DNA of 37,456 nt from Saccharomonospora iraqiensis subsp. iraqiensis (GTDB lineage Bacteria > Actinomycetota > Actinomycetes > Mycobacteriales > Pseudonocardiaceae): assembly GCF_000430445.1 (NCBI RefSeq), contig NZ_KE387135.1:8048-45503 (forward strand), read 5' to 3'. Below the pieces are notes generated by a model. It worked only from the letters and a program-made list of their open reading frames with translations. It was not told the origin of the DNA and did not search any database. Position numbers and translations under genes: made by a program. Shown here one piece after another: positions 6,715 to 17,336 of the stretch. Positions within the stretch are counted from its first letter, which is position 1; each line of letters begins with the position of its first letter.

Positions 6715-7542
6715 TCAGCCTTCCGTGGTCCCGCCGGGCTGGGGCACGTCGCCCATCTGGGGGGCGGCGTCCGAGCCGTCGTAGTCCATCGGCTTGGCGT
6801 CCGGCCCCGGCGGCTCCGCGTTGAACGGCGGCGGGTTGTCCGGGTCGAACTGGCCGGGCCCGGCGTCGCAGGAGGCGCCGACCTCGGGGTAGGTGTTCGG
6901 GTTGCGGCGCAGCGCGGCGATGAACTGGTCGATGCGCTCGTCGGTGACGCTGTCGACCTGCAACTGGTGACCCCAGGACTGCAGCGAGACCGGGGCGTCC
7001 AGGCCGGGGTAGGGCGACATCATGGTGTAGGGCTTGCCCTCCACCCGCAGCTTCAGCGTCTCCAGGTCCTCGCCGGTGACCTTCTCCGGGTTGTAGGCGA
7101 TCCAGACGGCGCCGTGCTCGAGCGAGTGCACCATGTTCTCGGTCCGCACGCCCTGGTCGTAGACGGTGCCGACGCAGGCCGCCCAGACACCGTCGTGCGG
7201 GCCGCCGAACGGGGGCGTCTTGTCGTAGGCGACCCGTTCGGTGGGCAGCACGTGCGCGCCGGCCTCGTACTGCTCGGTGACCACACCCTCGATCTCGGTC
7301 GAGGGGTCCGGGTTGTCGTCCGTCGGCGCGAACGACGCCTCGGCCGCGTCCTCGCGTTCCCGCTGGGCCCGCTGGTCCCCGGAGGCCACGTAGTAGTAGC
7401 CGAACACCGTGGCGGCCAGCAGGACGATGGCCGCCACCGCGCTGATCGTGCCCCACGGGACCTGCTTCTTGGCCGCCACCGATCCCCGGGCCGCCGAGAC
7501 GGCGCTCTTCGGGGCGCCCTTCTTCCTGCTACCGCTGGCCAT
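6715..7542 (-). CDS. membrane-anchored DUF3105 protein
   Basis: 275 aa. The ATG at 7542 is preferred because AGGAG lies close upstream on the minus strand and it begins MASGSRKK, a normal basic N-terminus; the frame extends 12 codons further without such a site. A transmembrane helix at about 31-52 is followed by an extracellular domain with [36 protein letters not shown] and [20 protein letters not shown], conserved features of DUF3105. The tail is Pro/Gly/Asp-rich. Function is unknown; the HSLEHG motif suggests a metal site. It is the first gene of a two-gene operon with the DUF305 gene; the pair is common near argS in actinobacteria (from memory). Confidence 0.9.
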   Translation of the reverse strand: MASGSRKKGAPKSAVSAARGSVAAKKQVPWGTISAVAAIVLLAATVFGYYYVASGDQRAQREREDAAEASFAPTDDNPDPSTEIEGVVTEQYEAGAHVLPTERVAYDKTPPFGGPHDGVWAACVGTVYDQGVRTENMVHSLEHGAVWIAYNPEKVTGEDLETLKLRVEGKPYTMMSPYPGLDAPVSLQSWGHQLQVDSVTDERIDQFIAALRRNPNTYPEVGASCDAGPGQFDPDNPPPFNAEPPGPDAKPMDYDGSDAAPQMGDVPQPGGTTEG

Positions 7543-7652
7543 GGCTCCTGTCGTCTCCGTTCGGCTGCCGTCGCGCACCGCGACGTCGTCCCCGCCCGTG
7601 CAGTGTAGTGATGCTCCCGACGGTCGGTGTCATCGGACGCGGCCGACGGACT

Positions 7653-7658
7653 TACACT
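7653..7658 (+). promoter_or_regulatory. -10 element (TACACT), probable leaderless argS transcript
   Basis: TACACT fits the actinobacterial TANNNT -10 consensus and ends 6 nt before the argS GTG at 7665. No ribosome binding site is present, so the mRNA probably starts at the GTG. Confidence 0.6.
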
Positions 7659-7664
7659 CGCCTG

Positions 7665-9320
7665 GTGACCCCTGCCGCTCTCGCCGACCTCGTCCGTTCG
7701 TCCGCCGTGCGCGTCCTGGCCGACCGTGGCCTCGACCACAGCGTCCTGCCCGAGCGTGTCACGGTCGAGCGACCACGCAACCCCGAGCACGGGGACTACG
7801 CCACGAACCTGGCCCTGCAGGTGGCCAAGAAAGTCGGACTGGCGCCGCGTGAACTGGCCGAGGCGCTCGCGGATGTGATCTCGGACACAGACGGGGTGGA
7901 GTCCGCCGAGGTCGCCGGTCCGGGCTTTCTCAACCTGCGGCTGGCCGCGGACGCCCAGGGGGAGATCGTGCGTCGCGTGCTGGCGGCGGGGGCCGCGTAC
8001 GGCCACGGCACGGCGCTGGCGGGGCACCGCATCAACCTGGAGTTCGTCTCCGCCAATCCCACCGGCCCGATCCACCTCGGCGGCACCCGGTGGGCCGCGG
8101 TGGGGGACGCGCTCGGCCGGGTGCTGACCGCGCAGGGCGCCGAGGTCACCCGCGAGTACTACTTCAACGACGCCGGTGCGCAGATCGACCGGTTCGTGCG
8201 GTCGCTGACCGCCGCGGCGCTCGGTGAGAACGCCCCCGACGACGGGTACGCGGGTGCCTACGTCGACGACATCGCCGCCGAGGTCGTGCGCAAGGAGCCG
8301 GACGTGCTCTCCCTGCCCGCCGCCGAGCGGGACGAGGTCTTCCGCAGGCTCGGCGTCGGCCTGATGTTCGACGAGATCAAGCGCAGTCTGCACGAGTTCG
8401 GCACGGACTTCGACGTGTTCTTCCACGAGGACTCGCTGCACTCCTCCGGTGCGGTGAGCGACGTGGTCGAGGAGCTGAAACGGGCGGGCAGCCTGTACTT
8501 CGCCGACGAGGCGTGGTGGCTGCGCTCCACCGAGCACGGGGACGACAAGGACCGTGTGGTCATCAAGTCCGACGGTGACCCGGCCTACATCGCCGGGGAC
8601 CTGGCCTACCTCCGGGACAAGATCAACCGGGGCTTCGACCTCTGCCTCTACATGCTCGGGGCGGACCACCACGGCTACGTCGCCCGGCTCAAGGCGGCCG
8701 CCGCCGCGATGGGCCACAGCCCGGACACCGTCGAGGTGATGATCGGGCAGATGGTCAACCTCGTCAGCGGGGGCGAGCCGGTGCGGATGAGCAAGCGGGC
8801 GGGTACCGTCGTAACCCTGGAGGATCTCGTCGAGGCCGTCGGCGTGGACGCCGCCCGCTACGAGCTGGCCCGCTACTCCGTCGACTCGACGATCGACATC
8901 GACCTCGACCTCCTGCGCAGGCACACCAACGAGAACCCCGTGTTCTACGTGCAGTACGCGCATGCCCGGCTGGCCTCGTTGCAGCGCAACGCCGCCGAGC
9001 TGGGCCTCGCCCGGCGGCCCGACGCCGATGTCGGGCTGCTGACCCACCCCAGAGAAGGGGACCTGATCCGCACGATCGGGGAATTCCCCGACGTATTGAC
9101 CAAGGCGGCCGAGTTGCGCGAACCGCACCGTGTCGCCCGGTACCTGGAATCGCTCGCGTCGGCGTACCACAAGTTCTACGACGTGGCACGGGTGCTGCCC
9201 CAGGGCGACGAGGAGCCGACCCCGCTCACCGACGCCCGTCTCGCCCTGTGTGAGGCCGCACGTCAGGTCCTGGCCAACGGCCTCGGACTGCTCGGCGTGT
9301 CCGCACCGGAGCGGATGTAG
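7665..9320 (+). CDS. argS: arginine--tRNA ligase
   Basis: 551 aa class I aminoacyl-tRNA synthetase that charges tRNA-Arg with arginine. Start GTG at 7665 gives [10 protein letters not shown] and a normal length; it sits 6 nt after a -10 element. The N-terminal Add-1 domain (about 1-90) is followed by [17 protein letters not shown], the HIGH region in its HLGG form (His137), and by [15 protein letters not shown] (375-389), the KMSKS-like loop. The C-terminal anticodon-binding domain (about 430-551) includes the usual YVQYAHARL and [19 protein letters not shown] ending in PERM, as in other ArgS proteins. It is followed by lysA after 127 nt, the standard actinobacterial order. Confidence 0.98.
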   Translation: MTPAALADLVRSSAVRVLADRGLDHSVLPERVTVERPRNPEHGDYATNLALQVAKKVGLAPRELAEALADVISDTDGVESAEVAGPGFLNLRLAADAQGEIVRRVLAAGAAYGHGTALAGHRINLEFVSANPTGPIHLGGTRWAAVGDALGRVLTAQGAEVTREYYFNDAGAQIDRFVRSLTAAALGENAPDDGYAGAYVDDIAAEVVRKEPDVLSLPAAERDEVFRRLGVGLMFDEIKRSLHEFGTDFDVFFHEDSLHSSGAVSDVVEELKRAGSLYFADEAWWLRSTEHGDDKDRVVIKSDGDPAYIAGDLAYLRDKINRGFDLCLYMLGADHHGYVARLKAAAAAMGHSPDTVEVMIGQMVNLVSGGEPVRMSKRAGTVVTLEDLVEAVGVDAARYELARYSVDSTIDIDLDLLRRHTNENPVFYVQYAHARLASLQRNAAELGLARRPDADVGLLTHPREGDLIRTIGEFPDVLTKAAELREPHRVARYLESLASAYHKFYDVARVLPQGDEEPTPLTDARLALCEAARQVLANGLGLLGVSAPERM

Positions 9321-9447
9321 CCGACGGCCGGGGGCGAGGCCCGGTACCGGGCGGGCACGGCGGCGTAGCGTCGACACCGTGGCCGAGTCCGTAGCATCGC
9401 GTGGCGCGTGCGCGCGCCGCGCGTGTTCGCCGTAGAAGGAACTAGCA

Positions 9448-10887
9448 ATGTGCGCACACCCCGCGGGGCCCCGGCACGCGGAGGTCCACCCGCACGTGGA
9501 CCAGGCCGGGTTCCCGCCGTCCACACCGGAGGAACTGGACCGGCTCTATCCGAAGGTCTGGCCCCGCAACACCTACCGCGCGCCCGACGGTGTCGTGCGG
9601 ATCGCGGGCGTGGACGTCCGCGAGCTCGCCCGCATCTACGGCACGCCGTTGTTCGTCATCGACGAGGCCGACTTCAAGTCGCGCTGTGCCGAGTACGCCG
9701 AGGCGTTCGACGACCCCGCCCTCGTGCACTACGCGGGCAAGGCGTTCCTGTCCACCGAGATCGCCCGGTGGGTGGCGGCGCAGGGGCTGAGCCTGGACGT
9801 GTGCAGCGGTGGGGAACTGGCGATCGCGGAGCGCGCCGAGTTCCCGCCGGAACGCATCACCTTCCACGGCAACAACAAGTCGAGCGCCGAGCTGGACGCC
9901 GCGGTCGCGGCCGGGGTCGGCACGGTGGTGCTGGACTCGTACCACGAGATCGCCCGGCTCGCCGACATCGCGGAACGGCACGGGGTGACCCAGTCGGTGC
10001 TCGTGCGGGTCACCGTCGGTGTCGAGGCGCACACCCACGAGTTCATCGCCACTGCGCACGAGGATCAGAAGTTCGGCTTCTCGCTCGCCACGGGCGAGGC
10101 GCACGAGGCGGTGCGCCGGGTGCTGAACACGTCGTCGCTGCGGTTGACGGGGCTGCACAGCCACATCGGCTCGCAGATCTTCGACACCGACGGCTTCGAG
10201 GTCGCCGCGCGGCGGGTGGTCGGCCTGCTGGCGGATCTGCGCAAGGAGCACGGCCCGGAGCTGCTGGACCAGCTCAACCTCGTCGACCTCGGGGGCGGGT
10301 TCGGGATCGCCTACACCGACCGGGACAACCCGCCGCCGCCCGCGCAGATGGTCACCCAGATTCGGGAGATCGTGCACAAGGAGTGCGCCTTCGCCGACCT
10401 GCCGGTGCCGAGGATCGCGGGGGAGCCGGGCCGGGCGATCGCCGGTCCGGGCACCGTGACGCTGTACGAGGTGGGCACGATCAAGGACGTCGCGCTCGGC
10501 GACGAGGCGGTGCGCCGGTTCGTCAGCGTCGACGGCGGGATGAGCGACAACATCCGGACCGCGCTCTACGACGCGGCCTACGACTGCCGGCTCGTCTCCC
10601 GGTCCAGCGACGAGGGGCGGCCGGGCACCGTCGCCGCCGCGCTGTCCCGCGTGGTGGGAAAGCACTGTGAGTCCGGTGACATCGTCGTCCGTGACTGCTG
10701 GCTACCGGACACCCTGGCCCCCGGCGATCTCGTCGCGGTGGCGGCCACCGGTGCGTACTGCTACTCGATGGCGAGCAACTACAACCGGCAGCCACGCCCC
10801 CCGGTGGTCGCGGTGCGCAACGGCCACCACCGGCTGCTGCTGAGGCGGGAGACGAACGAGGACATGCTTCGACTGGAGGTGTCGTGA
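9448..10887 (+). CDS. lysA: diaminopimelate decarboxylase
   Basis: 479 aa, ATG with GAAGGAA upstream. A PLP-dependent fold-type III enzyme that converts meso-diaminopimelate to lysine, the last step of lysine synthesis. HYAGKAFLS contains the PLP lysine (Lys98); [17 protein letters not shown], the phosphate-binding DLGGGFGI and EPGRAI are present; CESGD near the C-terminus carries the catalytic Cys and acid that complete the neighbour's active site in the dimer. Length is that of the actinobacterial enzyme with its N-terminal extension. The stop codon overlaps the first possible hom start (GTGA at 10884), and the last codons are part of a 24-bp direct repeat. Diaminopimelate is also needed for peptidoglycan, so this enzyme sits at a branch between wall and protein synthesis. 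Confidence 0.98.
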   Translation: MCAHPAGPRHAEVHPHVDQAGFPPSTPEELDRLYPKVWPRNTYRAPDGVVRIAGVDVRELARIYGTPLFVIDEADFKSRCAEYAEAFDDPALVHYAGKAFLSTEIARWVAAQGLSLDVCSGGELAIAERAEFPPERITFHGNNKSSAELDAAVAAGVGTVVLDSYHEIARLADIAERHGVTQSVLVRVTVGVEAHTHEFIATAHEDQKFGFSLATGEAHEAVRRVLNTSSLRLTGLHSHIGSQIFDTDGFEVAARRVVGLLADLRKEHGPELLDQLNLVDLGGGFGIAYTDRDNPPPPAQMVTQIREIVHKECAFADLPVPRIAGEPGRAIAGPGTVTLYEVGTIKDVALGDEAVRRFVSVDGGMSDNIRTALYDAAYDCRLVSRSSDEGRPGTVAAALSRVVGKHCESGDIVVRDCWLPDTLAPGDLVAVAATGAYCYSMASNYNRQPRPPVVAVRNGHHRLLLRRETNEDMLRLEVS

Positions 10888-11006
10888 GCGACGATGTTGT
10901 GGGCGCTCGCGAGCACCGACCGGGATGGGCCCCCGCTGCGGCACAATCATCGGCCGCAGTAGGGGAGGGTGTCCCGCAGAGCACTGGAGGTGTCGTGAGC
11001 GACGAT
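10872..11006 (+). repeat. 24-bp direct repeat duplicating the lysA-hom junction
   Basis: The same 24 nt occur exactly at 10872-10895 and 10983-11006, 111 bp apart. Each copy has the ribosome binding site CTGGAGG and a GTG AGC GAC GAT start (GTG at 10884 and at 10995). The first copy spans the lysA end and stop. The 87 nt between the copies (10896-10982) are open in the hom frame, and 111 bp is 37 codons, so both starts are in frame. The insert also holds an inverted repeat TGCGGC/GCCGCA around CACAAT (10942-10947). Confidence 0.97.
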
Positions 11007-12302
11007 CGCGAGGCGCCCGTGAAGGTCGCGCTGCTCGGCTGCGGCACGGTCGGCGGTGAGGTGACGCGGACCCTGCTCGAGCACGCCGACGAGCTCGCGG
11101 CGCGGATCGGTGCCCCCGTCGAGCTGGCCGGTATCGCGGTGCGCCGCCCGGACAAGCATCCGGAACTGCCGCAGCACCTGCTGACCTCGGACGCGGGCGC
11201 GCTCGTGGAGTCCGATGTGGACCTCGTGGTCGAACTGATCGGCGGGATCGAGCCGGTGCGCGGGTGGCTGCTGACGGCGCTGCGCAAGGGAAAGTCCGTG
11301 GTGACCGGCAACAAGGCGCTGCTGGCCGAGTACGGTGCGGAACTCTCCGCCGCGGCGAACGAGTCCGGGGCGGATCTCTACTACGAGGCCGCGGTGGCGG
11401 GTGCCATCCCGTTGCTGCGTCCGCTGCGGGAGTCCCTGGCGGGGGACCGGATCACCCGCGTGATGGGCATCGTGAACGGGACGACCAACTTCATCCTGTC
11501 CGCCATGGACTCCACGGGGGCCAGTTACGGCGAGACGCTGGACGAGGCGACCCGGCTCGGTTACGCCGAGGCGGACCCGAGCGCGGACGTCGACGGGTAC
11601 GACGCCGCGTCCAAGGCCGCGATCCTGGCGTCGCTGGCCTTCCACACCCGGGTCACGGCCGCCGACGTGCACCGGGAGGGCATCTCGGGGATCAACTCGT
11701 CGGACATCGCGGCGGCGCGGCGGCTGGGCCGGACGGTCAAGCTGCTCTCGATCTGTGAGCGGGTGGAGAACGAGGACGGCTCCGAGTCGGTCTCGGCCCG
11801 GGTACACCCGGTGATGATCCCGCGGGGACATCAGCTGGCGGGCGTCGGCGGGGCGATGAACGCCGTCTACGTGGAGGCCGCGGCCGCGGGCGAGCTGATG
11901 TTCTACGGTCAGGGTGCGGGGGGTGCGCCGACGGCCAGCGCCGTGCTCGGTGATCTGGTGTCCGCCGCCCGGAACCGGGTCGCGGGTGGCCGTGGTCCCC
12001 GGGAGTCCGCCCACGCGGCGCTGCCGGTGCGTCCGATGGGGCGGACCCCGACGCGGTACCACATCAGCCTGGACGTCGCGGACCGGCCGGGTGTGCTGGC
12101 GCAGATCGCCCAGGTGTTCGCGGTGCACGACGTGAGCATCGCGGCGGTGCGGCAGCGCGACAAGCACTCGACCGCGAGCCTGGTGGTGGTGACACACTCG
12201 GCCCCGGACGCGGCCCTGCGGGCCACGGTCGACGAGATCAGCAAGCTCGATGTCGTCCGGGAAGTGGTCAGTGTGATGCGGGTGGAAGGCGAGGAATCGT
12301 GA
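10995..12302 (+). CDS. hom: homoserine dehydrogenase
   Basis: 435 aa from GTG at 10995; a second in-frame GTG at 10884 would add 37 residues of low-complexity sequence. The shorter form is chosen because it starts [23 protein letters not shown], placing the NAD(P)-binding GxGxxG near residue 15, as in other actinobacterial enzymes. It reduces aspartate semialdehyde to homoserine, the branch to threonine and methionine. [41 protein letters not shown] and [13 protein letters not shown] are catalytic-domain signatures. A C-terminal ACT domain (about 350-430; [22 protein letters not shown]) suggests feedback control by threonine. It overlaps thrC by 4 nt. Confidence 0.96.
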   Translation: MSDDREAPVKVALLGCGTVGGEVTRTLLEHADELAARIGAPVELAGIAVRRPDKHPELPQHLLTSDAGALVESDVDLVVELIGGIEPVRGWLLTALRKGKSVVTGNKALLAEYGAELSAAANESGADLYYEAAVAGAIPLLRPLRESLAGDRITRVMGIVNGTTNFILSAMDSTGASYGETLDEATRLGYAEADPSADVDGYDAASKAAILASLAFHTRVTAADVHREGISGINSSDIAAARRLGRTVKLLSICERVENEDGSESVSARVHPVMIPRGHQLAGVGGAMNAVYVEAAAAGELMFYGQGAGGAPTASAVLGDLVSAARNRVAGGRGPRESAHAALPVRPMGRTPTRYHISLDVADRPGVLAQIAQVFAVHDVSIAAVRQRDKHSTASLVVVTHSAPDAALRATVDEISKLDVVREVVSVMRVEGEES

Positions 12303-13417
12303 ACAGGCACGGCGAGAGCGGCGCGGACGACGCCGCCGCGCAGGACCGTGGCCACGCGGCCCGGCCGGGCTGGCCCGGGGTCGTGGCCGCCTACTCCTCG
12401 CGGATCCCGGTCCCCGGGGACGCCGAGATCGTCACCCTCGGGGAGGGCAACACACCGTTGCTGTCCGCTCCGCACCTGTCGGAGCTGACCGGGTGCGAGG
12501 TGTACCTGAAGGTCGAGGGGGCCAACCCGACCGGATCCTTCAAGGACCGCGGGATGACGCTGGCCATCACGCACGCGAAGGCGAGCGGACTGCAGGCGGT
12601 CATCTGCGCCTCGACCGGGAACACCTCCGCCTCCGCCGCGGCCTACGCCACGCGTGCCGGACTGACCACCGCCGTCCTGGTGCCGCAGGGCAAGATCGCG
12701 ATGGGGAAGATGGCGCAGGCCGTCCTGCACGGTGCGCGCATCCTGCAGATCGAGGGCAATTTCGACGACTGCCTCGAACTCGCCCGCAAGACGGCGACGG
12801 ACTATCCGGTGACCCTGGTCAACTCGGTCAACCCGGTACGGCTGGTGGGACAGAAGAGCGCGGCGTGGGAGATCTGCGACGTGCTCGGCCACGCGCCGGA
12901 CATCCACTGCCTGCCGGTGGGCAACGCCGGCAACATCACGGCCTACTGGCGCGGCTACCGCGAGTACGCGGCCGACGGCCTGACGGACCGGGTGCCCCGG
13001 ATGTTCGGGTTCCAGGCGGCCGGGGCCGCCCCGATGGTCAGCGGGGAACCGGTCGCCGATCCGGAGACGGTCGCCACCGCGATCCGCGTGGGCAGTCCCG
13101 CGTCGTGGGACTCCGCCGTGGAGGCGCAGACCGCCAGCGGTGGCCTGTTCGACGCGGTCACCGACGAGAAGATCCTGGAGGCGTACCGGCTGCTGGCGGG
13201 CCGGGAGGGTGTGTTCGTGGAACCGTCCTCGGCGACCGGGGTGGCCGGCCTGTTGAAGACCGCGGCGGACGGCAGGCTCCCCCGTGGGGCGACGGTCGTG
13301 TGCACGGTGACCGGGCACGGACTGAAGGACCCGGCCACCGCGTTGGAGAACAACGTGGAGGTGGAACCGCTCGCCGTGGACCCGCGTGCCGTGGCCGCCG
13401 CACTGGAACTGTCGTGA
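12299..13417 (+). CDS. thrC: threonine synthase
   Basis: 372 aa, GTG start overlapping the hom stop by 4 nt (GTGA), so probably translationally coupled. A PLP-dependent fold-type II enzyme that converts O-phosphohomoserine to threonine. GSFKDRGM carries the PLP lysine (Lys82); [14 protein letters not shown] and the phosphate-binding [14 protein letters not shown] are typical; GHGLKDP near the C-terminus is the conserved end. The first 30 residues ([20 protein letters not shown]) are a less conserved acidic extension before [14 protein letters not shown], where the family alignment starts. Same operon as hom and, 88 nt later, thrB. Confidence 0.97.
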   Translation: MNRHGESGADDAAAQDRGHAARPGWPGVVAAYSSRIPVPGDAEIVTLGEGNTPLLSAPHLSELTGCEVYLKVEGANPTGSFKDRGMTLAITHAKASGLQAVICASTGNTSASAAAYATRAGLTTAVLVPQGKIAMGKMAQAVLHGARILQIEGNFDDCLELARKTATDYPVTLVNSVNPVRLVGQKSAAWEICDVLGHAPDIHCLPVGNAGNITAYWRGYREYAADGLTDRVPRMFGFQAAGAAPMVSGEPVADPETVATAIRVGSPASWDSAVEAQTASGGLFDAVTDEKILEAYRLLAGREGVFVEPSSATGVAGLLKTAADGRLPRGATVVCTVTGHGLKDPATALENNVEVEPLAVDPRAVAAALELS

Positions 13418-13505
13418 CACCACGTCCCGGGCGGGTCCCCGCGTTCCGGGACGCGGGGGCCGACAGCACGTCAGGAGCGCACGGCCGAGTGGGGAGAGGG
13501 ACCGA

Positions 13506-14384
13506 GTGAAGTACACGATCACCGTGCCGGGCTCGACGGCGAACCTCGGCCCCGGCTTCGACACCTTCGGCATGGCGCTGGGGCTGTACGACGTCGTCGA
13601 GGTCGCCGTGGCCGGGTCCGGCCTCACGATCGAGGTCCGCGACGCCGGGGCGGGGGACATGTCGGAGGTCCCCACGGACGACACCCATCTGGTCGTGCGC
13701 GCGTTGCGGCGGGCCTGCACGTATCTCGGGGTGGACGTGCCGGGGCTGTGGCTGCGCTGCCACAACGCCGTCCCGCACTCCCGGGGTCTCGGGTCGTCCG
13801 CCGCGGCGGCCGTGGCGGGGGTGGCCGCGGGATACGCCCTGGCGGGCAAGGATCTCGACGACACGGCGCTGCAGCTGGCCGCCGAGTTCGAGGGGCACGC
13901 CGACAACGCCGCCGCGAGTCTGCTGGGCGGGTTCGTGGTGGCCTGGCAGGACGAGGGGGCGTTCCACGCCCAGCGGCTGACACCGCACCCGTCCCTGCGG
14001 CCCGTGGTGGCGGTCCCGGACGACCGCTCCTCCACGGGGCGTACGCGGGGACTGCTGCCGGACACCGTCCCGCACGCGGACGCCGCGTTCGCCGCGAGCC
14101 GCAGCGCACTCGCCGTGCACGCGATCACGACGCGCCCGGACCTGTTGTCGGTGGCCACGCAGGACCGGTTGCACCAGGACTACCGGGAACCGGCGTTCCC
14201 CGCCACGGTCCGGCTCGTGCGGGCGCTGCGGGCCCGTGGCGTGGCCGCGGCGGTCTCGGGCGCGGGGCCCTCGGTGTTCGCGCTGACGACGACGGGAATA
14301 CTCCCGCCCGAGGTCGACGTTGACGGATTCGACGTCTTCGAACTGCCCGTCGACCGGGACGGTGTGCGGGTGACGGTGGGCTGA
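13506..14384 (+). CDS. thrB: homoserine kinase
   Basis: 292 aa GHMP-family kinase that phosphorylates homoserine with ATP to make the ThrC substrate. GTG at 13506 is chosen for [25 protein letters not shown], the canonical N-terminus, and the purine-rich GGAGAGGGA upstream. The ATP-binding GHMP motif is [16 protein letters not shown] (about 90-105). [10 protein letters not shown] near 256-265 is the C-terminal GHMP motif. It completes the hom-thrC-thrB set; in this order thrC precedes thrB, as in M. tuberculosis. A short hairpin follows its stop. Confidence 0.97.
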   Translation: MKYTITVPGSTANLGPGFDTFGMALGLYDVVEVAVAGSGLTIEVRDAGAGDMSEVPTDDTHLVVRALRRACTYLGVDVPGLWLRCHNAVPHSRGLGSSAAAAVAGVAAGYALAGKDLDDTALQLAAEFEGHADNAAASLLGGFVVAWQDEGAFHAQRLTPHPSLRPVVAVPDDRSSTGRTRGLLPDTVPHADAAFAASRSALAVHAITTRPDLLSVATQDRLHQDYREPAFPATVRLVRALRARGVAAAVSGAGPSVFALTTTGILPPEVDVDGFDVFELPVDRDGVRVTVG

Positions 14385-14401
14385 CACCGGCCGATCCGGT
14401 G
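14385..14401 (+). terminator. short hairpin after thrB
   Basis: CACCGG, a 5-nt loop CCGAT, then CCGGTG, directly after the thrB stop. Stem is only 6 bp and there is no T-run, so it may be a weak terminator or pause. Confidence 0.35.
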
Positions 14402-14791
14402 CGCGAACACCGCCCCCGGTGCGATTCGGACGGGGTGGCGACAGCTCCTTGTCGCGCACCGTGCGGCGTGAGCCACACCACGTGGGGGGTGGTTGTTGCA
14501 CCCGGACCGGCGGCGGTCTACCCTCGGAGGCGTTCGGTCACCGTGCATTCCCGCACCCGGTGCCAGGTTCACGGATCTCCTCCGGAGCGGATTGTCCGCT
14601 CTCTTTCGCGGGTGTCCGGTGGACGCGGTGATCGGCCCTGTCTCGTGCCGGCGGTTCCTCCGCTCGTGTTCTCGCAACCTCGGCGTCGGATCCGTCTGCA
14701 CAGGGACCCCATACGCCGTCTCGCAATTCGGACGCGGGCGGCGGTCCGCTGGTTCACGCGTGGAGGCGTGGACCGGTCAGGAAGGACATGT
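14402..14791 (+). promoter_or_regulatory. rho promoter region and long rho leader
   Basis: TTGCAC (14496-14501), a spacer of exactly 17 nt and TACCCT (14519-14524) form a good housekeeping promoter. The transcript would start near 14531, leaving a leader of about 260 nt before the rho GTG at 14792. No peptide in the leader looks like a gene. Long rho leaders are sites of autogenous Rho-dependent termination in several bacteria; that role here is inferred. Confidence 0.6.
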
Positions 14792-16927
14792 GTGAGCAAC
14801 ACCGATCTTTTGAGTGGCGACGTGGAGCCTCAGTCGGCATCGGGCTCGGGGGAACAGTCGTCGCAGTCCAACGGTTCGGCCACGTCCCCGAAGCGGCGTC
14901 CCGGTGGCCTGTCGGGCATGGTGATCGCCGAGCTTCGCGCGTTGGCGACCGAGTTGGGCATCGGCGACACCACGGGCATGCGCAAGGGCGATCTGATCGC
15001 CGCGATCCGTGAGCGTCAGGGCAAGAGCAAGCGCGGCAGGAACGACGAGGACGACGCGGATTCCGGCCACGCCGACGCCTCTCCGGCCGGGAAGGGGTCC
15101 GCTGCCACGGATTCGGGTGCGGGCCCGTCGAGCGCGGGGAAGGCGGAGAACGTGGGGAAGGCGGAGAACGCGGGGAAGGCCGAGGACTCCGCCGGCACCG
15201 CGGCCGCGACGTTGCCGCTGGACGGGATGAGCGACTCCCCGGACGCCGGCGCCCGGAGCGGTTCGGAGCCCGCGGCCGGAGGGACGGAGACCGGTTCGGG
15301 CGGGTCCCCGGACGGTGGCTCCCCGGACGGGGAAGGCCGGTCCTCCGGGACCGGACGCGGTGACCGCAGGTCCGGCGAGGGCAAATCGTCCGGCGAGAGC
15401 AAATCGTCCGGCGAGGGCGCGCAGGAGGACGGCGGCGGTTCCGGCCGTTCCGGCAGACGCCGTCGCGGTTCCGGCCGTGGTGGGGGGTCCGCGGGCAACG
15501 CCGGTTCCGGCGACACCTCCGGCTCCACCCGCACGGACGAGGAGTCCGGCAGGCAGAAGGGCGACGGCTCGGGGGATGGCTCGACCGGCCAGCGGGACGG
15601 CGACCAGCGCAGGCAGAACGGCAACCAGGGCCGCCAGAACAACGCGGGCGGCCAGGGTGGTCAGGGCGCCCAGGGCGGCCAGGACGACGACGAGCGCGGT
15701 GGCCGTCGTGGCCGCCGGTACCGCGACCGCAAGCGGCGCGGCCGGGGCGAGGGCGGCGGTGGCACCGACACCGACGTCCGTGAGGACGACGTGCTGCTCC
15801 CCGTCGCCGGGATCCTCGACGTGCTGGAGAACTACGCGTTCGTGCGCACCTCGGGGTACCTGCCCGGGCAGAACGACGTCTACGTCTCGATGTCGCTGGT
15901 GCGCAAGCACGGGCTGCGTCGCGGCGACGCGATCACCGGGGTCGTCCGGCAGCCGCGGGAGGGCGAACAGCAGCGGCAGAAGTTTAACCCGCTCGTGCGG
16001 GTGGACTCGGTCAACGGCCTCGACGCGGACGTCGCGAAGAAGCGGGCCGAGTTCCACAAGCTGACCCCGCTCTACCCCAACGAGCGACTGCGGCTGGAGA
16101 CCACGCCGAACAAGATGACCACCCGGGTCATCGACCTGGTGATGCCGGTCGGCAAGGGACAGCGTGCGCTGATCGTGTCCCCGCCGAAGGCGGGCAAGAC
16201 GACGATCATGCAGGACGTCGCGAACGCGATCACCACGAACAACCCCGAGTGCCACCTGATGGTCGTGCTCGTGGACGAGCGGCCCGAAGAGGTCACCGAC
16301 ATGCAGCGGTCGGTCAACGGCGAGGTGATCGCCTCGACGTTCGACCGTCCGCCGTCGGACCACACCTCGGTGGCCGAGCTGTCCATCGAGCGGGCCAAGC
16401 GGCTGGTCGAGATGGGGCACGACGTGGTGGTGCTGCTCGACTCGATCACCCGCCTCGGCCGGGCCTACAACCTGGCCGCCCCGGCGTCCGGCCGGATCCT
16501 GTCCGGTGGTGTGGACTCCACGGCGCTGTTCCCGCCGAAGCGGTTCCTCGGCGCGGCGCGCAACATCGAGGGCGGCGGGTCGCTGACCATCTTCGCCACG
16601 GCGATGGTGGAGACGGGATCCACCGGCGACACGGTGATCTTCGAGGAGTTCAAGGGCACCGGCAACGCCGAGCTCAAGCTGGACCGCAAGATCGCCGAGC
16701 GGCGGGTGTTCCCCGCGGTGGACGTCAACCCGTCCGGCACCCGGAAGGAGGAGCTGCTGCTCTCGCCGGACGAGCTCGGTGTGACGCACAAGCTGCACCG
16801 GGTGCTGCACGCGCTGGACACGCAGCAGGCGATCGACCTCCTGCTGGACCGGCTGCGCAAGACGAAGACGAACGCCGAGTTCCTGATGCAGGTCTCCAAG
16901 ACCACCCCCGGTGCGGAGGAGGACTGA
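14792..16927 (+). CDS. rho: transcription termination factor Rho (long actinobacterial form)
   Basis: 711 aa against about 420 in E. coli. GTG at 14792 follows GGAAGGA and starts [10 protein letters not shown]; the frame is open further upstream but only through the leader. Residues 43-77 are the Rho_N helical domain ([15 protein letters not shown]). Residues about 78-332 are an insertion rich in Gly, Ser, Asp, Glu, Arg, Gln and Asn, with 18-bp internal repeats (GKAEN and KSSGE units) and an RG/RR-rich end. Then come the cold-shock RNA-binding domain ([19 protein letters not shown]), Walker A PPKAGKT (Lys469) and Walker B VVVLLD (Asp550), followed by the R-loop region. It is the hexameric RNA helicase that ends transcription. 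The insertion is probably disordered and RNA-binding. Confidence 0.97.
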   Translation: MSNTDLLSGDVEPQSASGSGEQSSQSNGSATSPKRRPGGLSGMVIAELRALATELGIGDTTGMRKGDLIAAIRERQGKSKRGRNDEDDADSGHADASPAGKGSAATDSGAGPSSAGKAENVGKAENAGKAEDSAGTAAATLPLDGMSDSPDAGARSGSEPAAGGTETGSGGSPDGGSPDGEGRSSGTGRGDRRSGEGKSSGESKSSGEGAQEDGGGSGRSGRRRRGSGRGGGSAGNAGSGDTSGSTRTDEESGRQKGDGSGDGSTGQRDGDQRRQNGNQGRQNNAGGQGGQGAQGGQDDDERGGRRGRRYRDRKRRGRGEGGGGTDTDVREDDVLLPVAGILDVLENYAFVRTSGYLPGQNDVYVSMSLVRKHGLRRGDAITGVVRQPREGEQQRQKFNPLVRVDSVNGLDADVAKKRAEFHKLTPLYPNERLRLETTPNKMTTRVIDLVMPVGKGQRALIVSPPKAGKTTIMQDVANAITTNNPECHLMVVLVDERPEEVTDMQRSVNGEVIASTFDRPPSDHTSVAELSIERAKRLVEMGHDVVVLLDSITRLGRAYNLAAPASGRILSGGVDSTALFPPKRFLGAARNIEGGGSLTIFATAMVETGSTGDTVIFEEFKGTGNAELKLDRKIAERRVFPAVDVNPSGTRKEELLLSPDELGVTHKLHRVLHALDTQQAIDLLLDRLRKTKTNAEFLMQVSKTTPGAEED

Positions 16928-16972
16928 CACCTCCCACCGGGCAGGTGCGGCGACGGTTTCCGCCGGGCACCC

Positions 16973-16998
16973 GGAATACGGGTCCCGGCGGGGACGTT
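16973..16998 (+). promoter_or_regulatory. SigR/SigH-type (thiol stress) promoter before rpmE
   Basis: GGAAT (16973-16977), exactly 18 nt, then GTT (16996-16998) matches the GGAAT-N18-GTT consensus of Streptomyces SigR and mycobacterial SigH. It lies 100 nt before rpmE, a gene known as a SigR target in Streptomyces coelicolor. The match, spacing and gene together make it credible. Confidence 0.6.
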
Positions 16999-17097
16999 GT
17001 TGTGAGTCTGGCAGACTTGTTCCGCTACACGTCCGGCACCGGTTCACCCCGGTACGCCCGTCCCGGGGATCCGGCGGCCATCTCCAGAGAGGACACC

Positions 17098-17328
17098 ATG
17101 AAGAGCGGTATTCACCCCGACTACGTGACCACCACGGTCACGTGTGGTTGCGGCAACAGCTTCACCACCAGGAGCACCAGTGAGACCGGCTCCATCCAGG
17201 TCGAGATCTGCTCCGCGTGCCACCCGTTCTACACCGGCAAGCAGAAGATCCTGGACACCGGCGGCCGCGTGGCCCGGTTCGAGGCCCGGTACGGCAAGCG
17301 CCGCGGCAAGGGCTCGAACGACCAGTAG
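17098..17328 (+). CDS. rpmE: 50S ribosomal protein L31, zinc-binding form
   Basis: 76 aa. Ribosomal protein bL31 of the large subunit. TCGCGNSF and ICSACHPF give four Cys residues, the zinc-binding C+ form; paralogues made in zinc shortage lack them. [25 protein letters not shown] is the standard C-terminal segment. ATG at 17098 with AGAGAGGA upstream. A SigR-type promoter before it and the zinc-thiol cluster fit the known link between thiol stress and zinc release from L31. A strong terminator follows within 60 nt. Confidence 0.98.
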   Translation: MKSGIHPDYVTTTVTCGCGNSFTTRSTSETGSIQVEICSACHPFYTGKQKILDTGGRVARFEARYGKRRGKGSNDQ

Positions 17329-17336
17329 CTCCGACG

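Noticed and set aside
10884-10994. GTG 10884 as the only hom start
   Set aside because: It would add 37 low-complexity residues before the NAD(P)-binding motif; the second start at 10995 has the same ribosome binding site and the usual length. Kept as an alternative in the findings.
14294-14330. GGAAT-N19-GTT inside the end of thrB as another SigR-type promoter for rho
   Set aside because: It lies within a coding sequence, has a 19-nt spacer and is nearly 500 nt from rho, which has a better housekeeping promoter.
14777-17047. Long minus-strand frame opposite rho (about 756 codons)
   Set aside because: Shadow of a GC-rich gene; composition follows rho codon bias, no family resemblance and no ribosome binding site. 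Similar long antisense frames opposite the atp, lysA and argS genes are rejected for the same reason.
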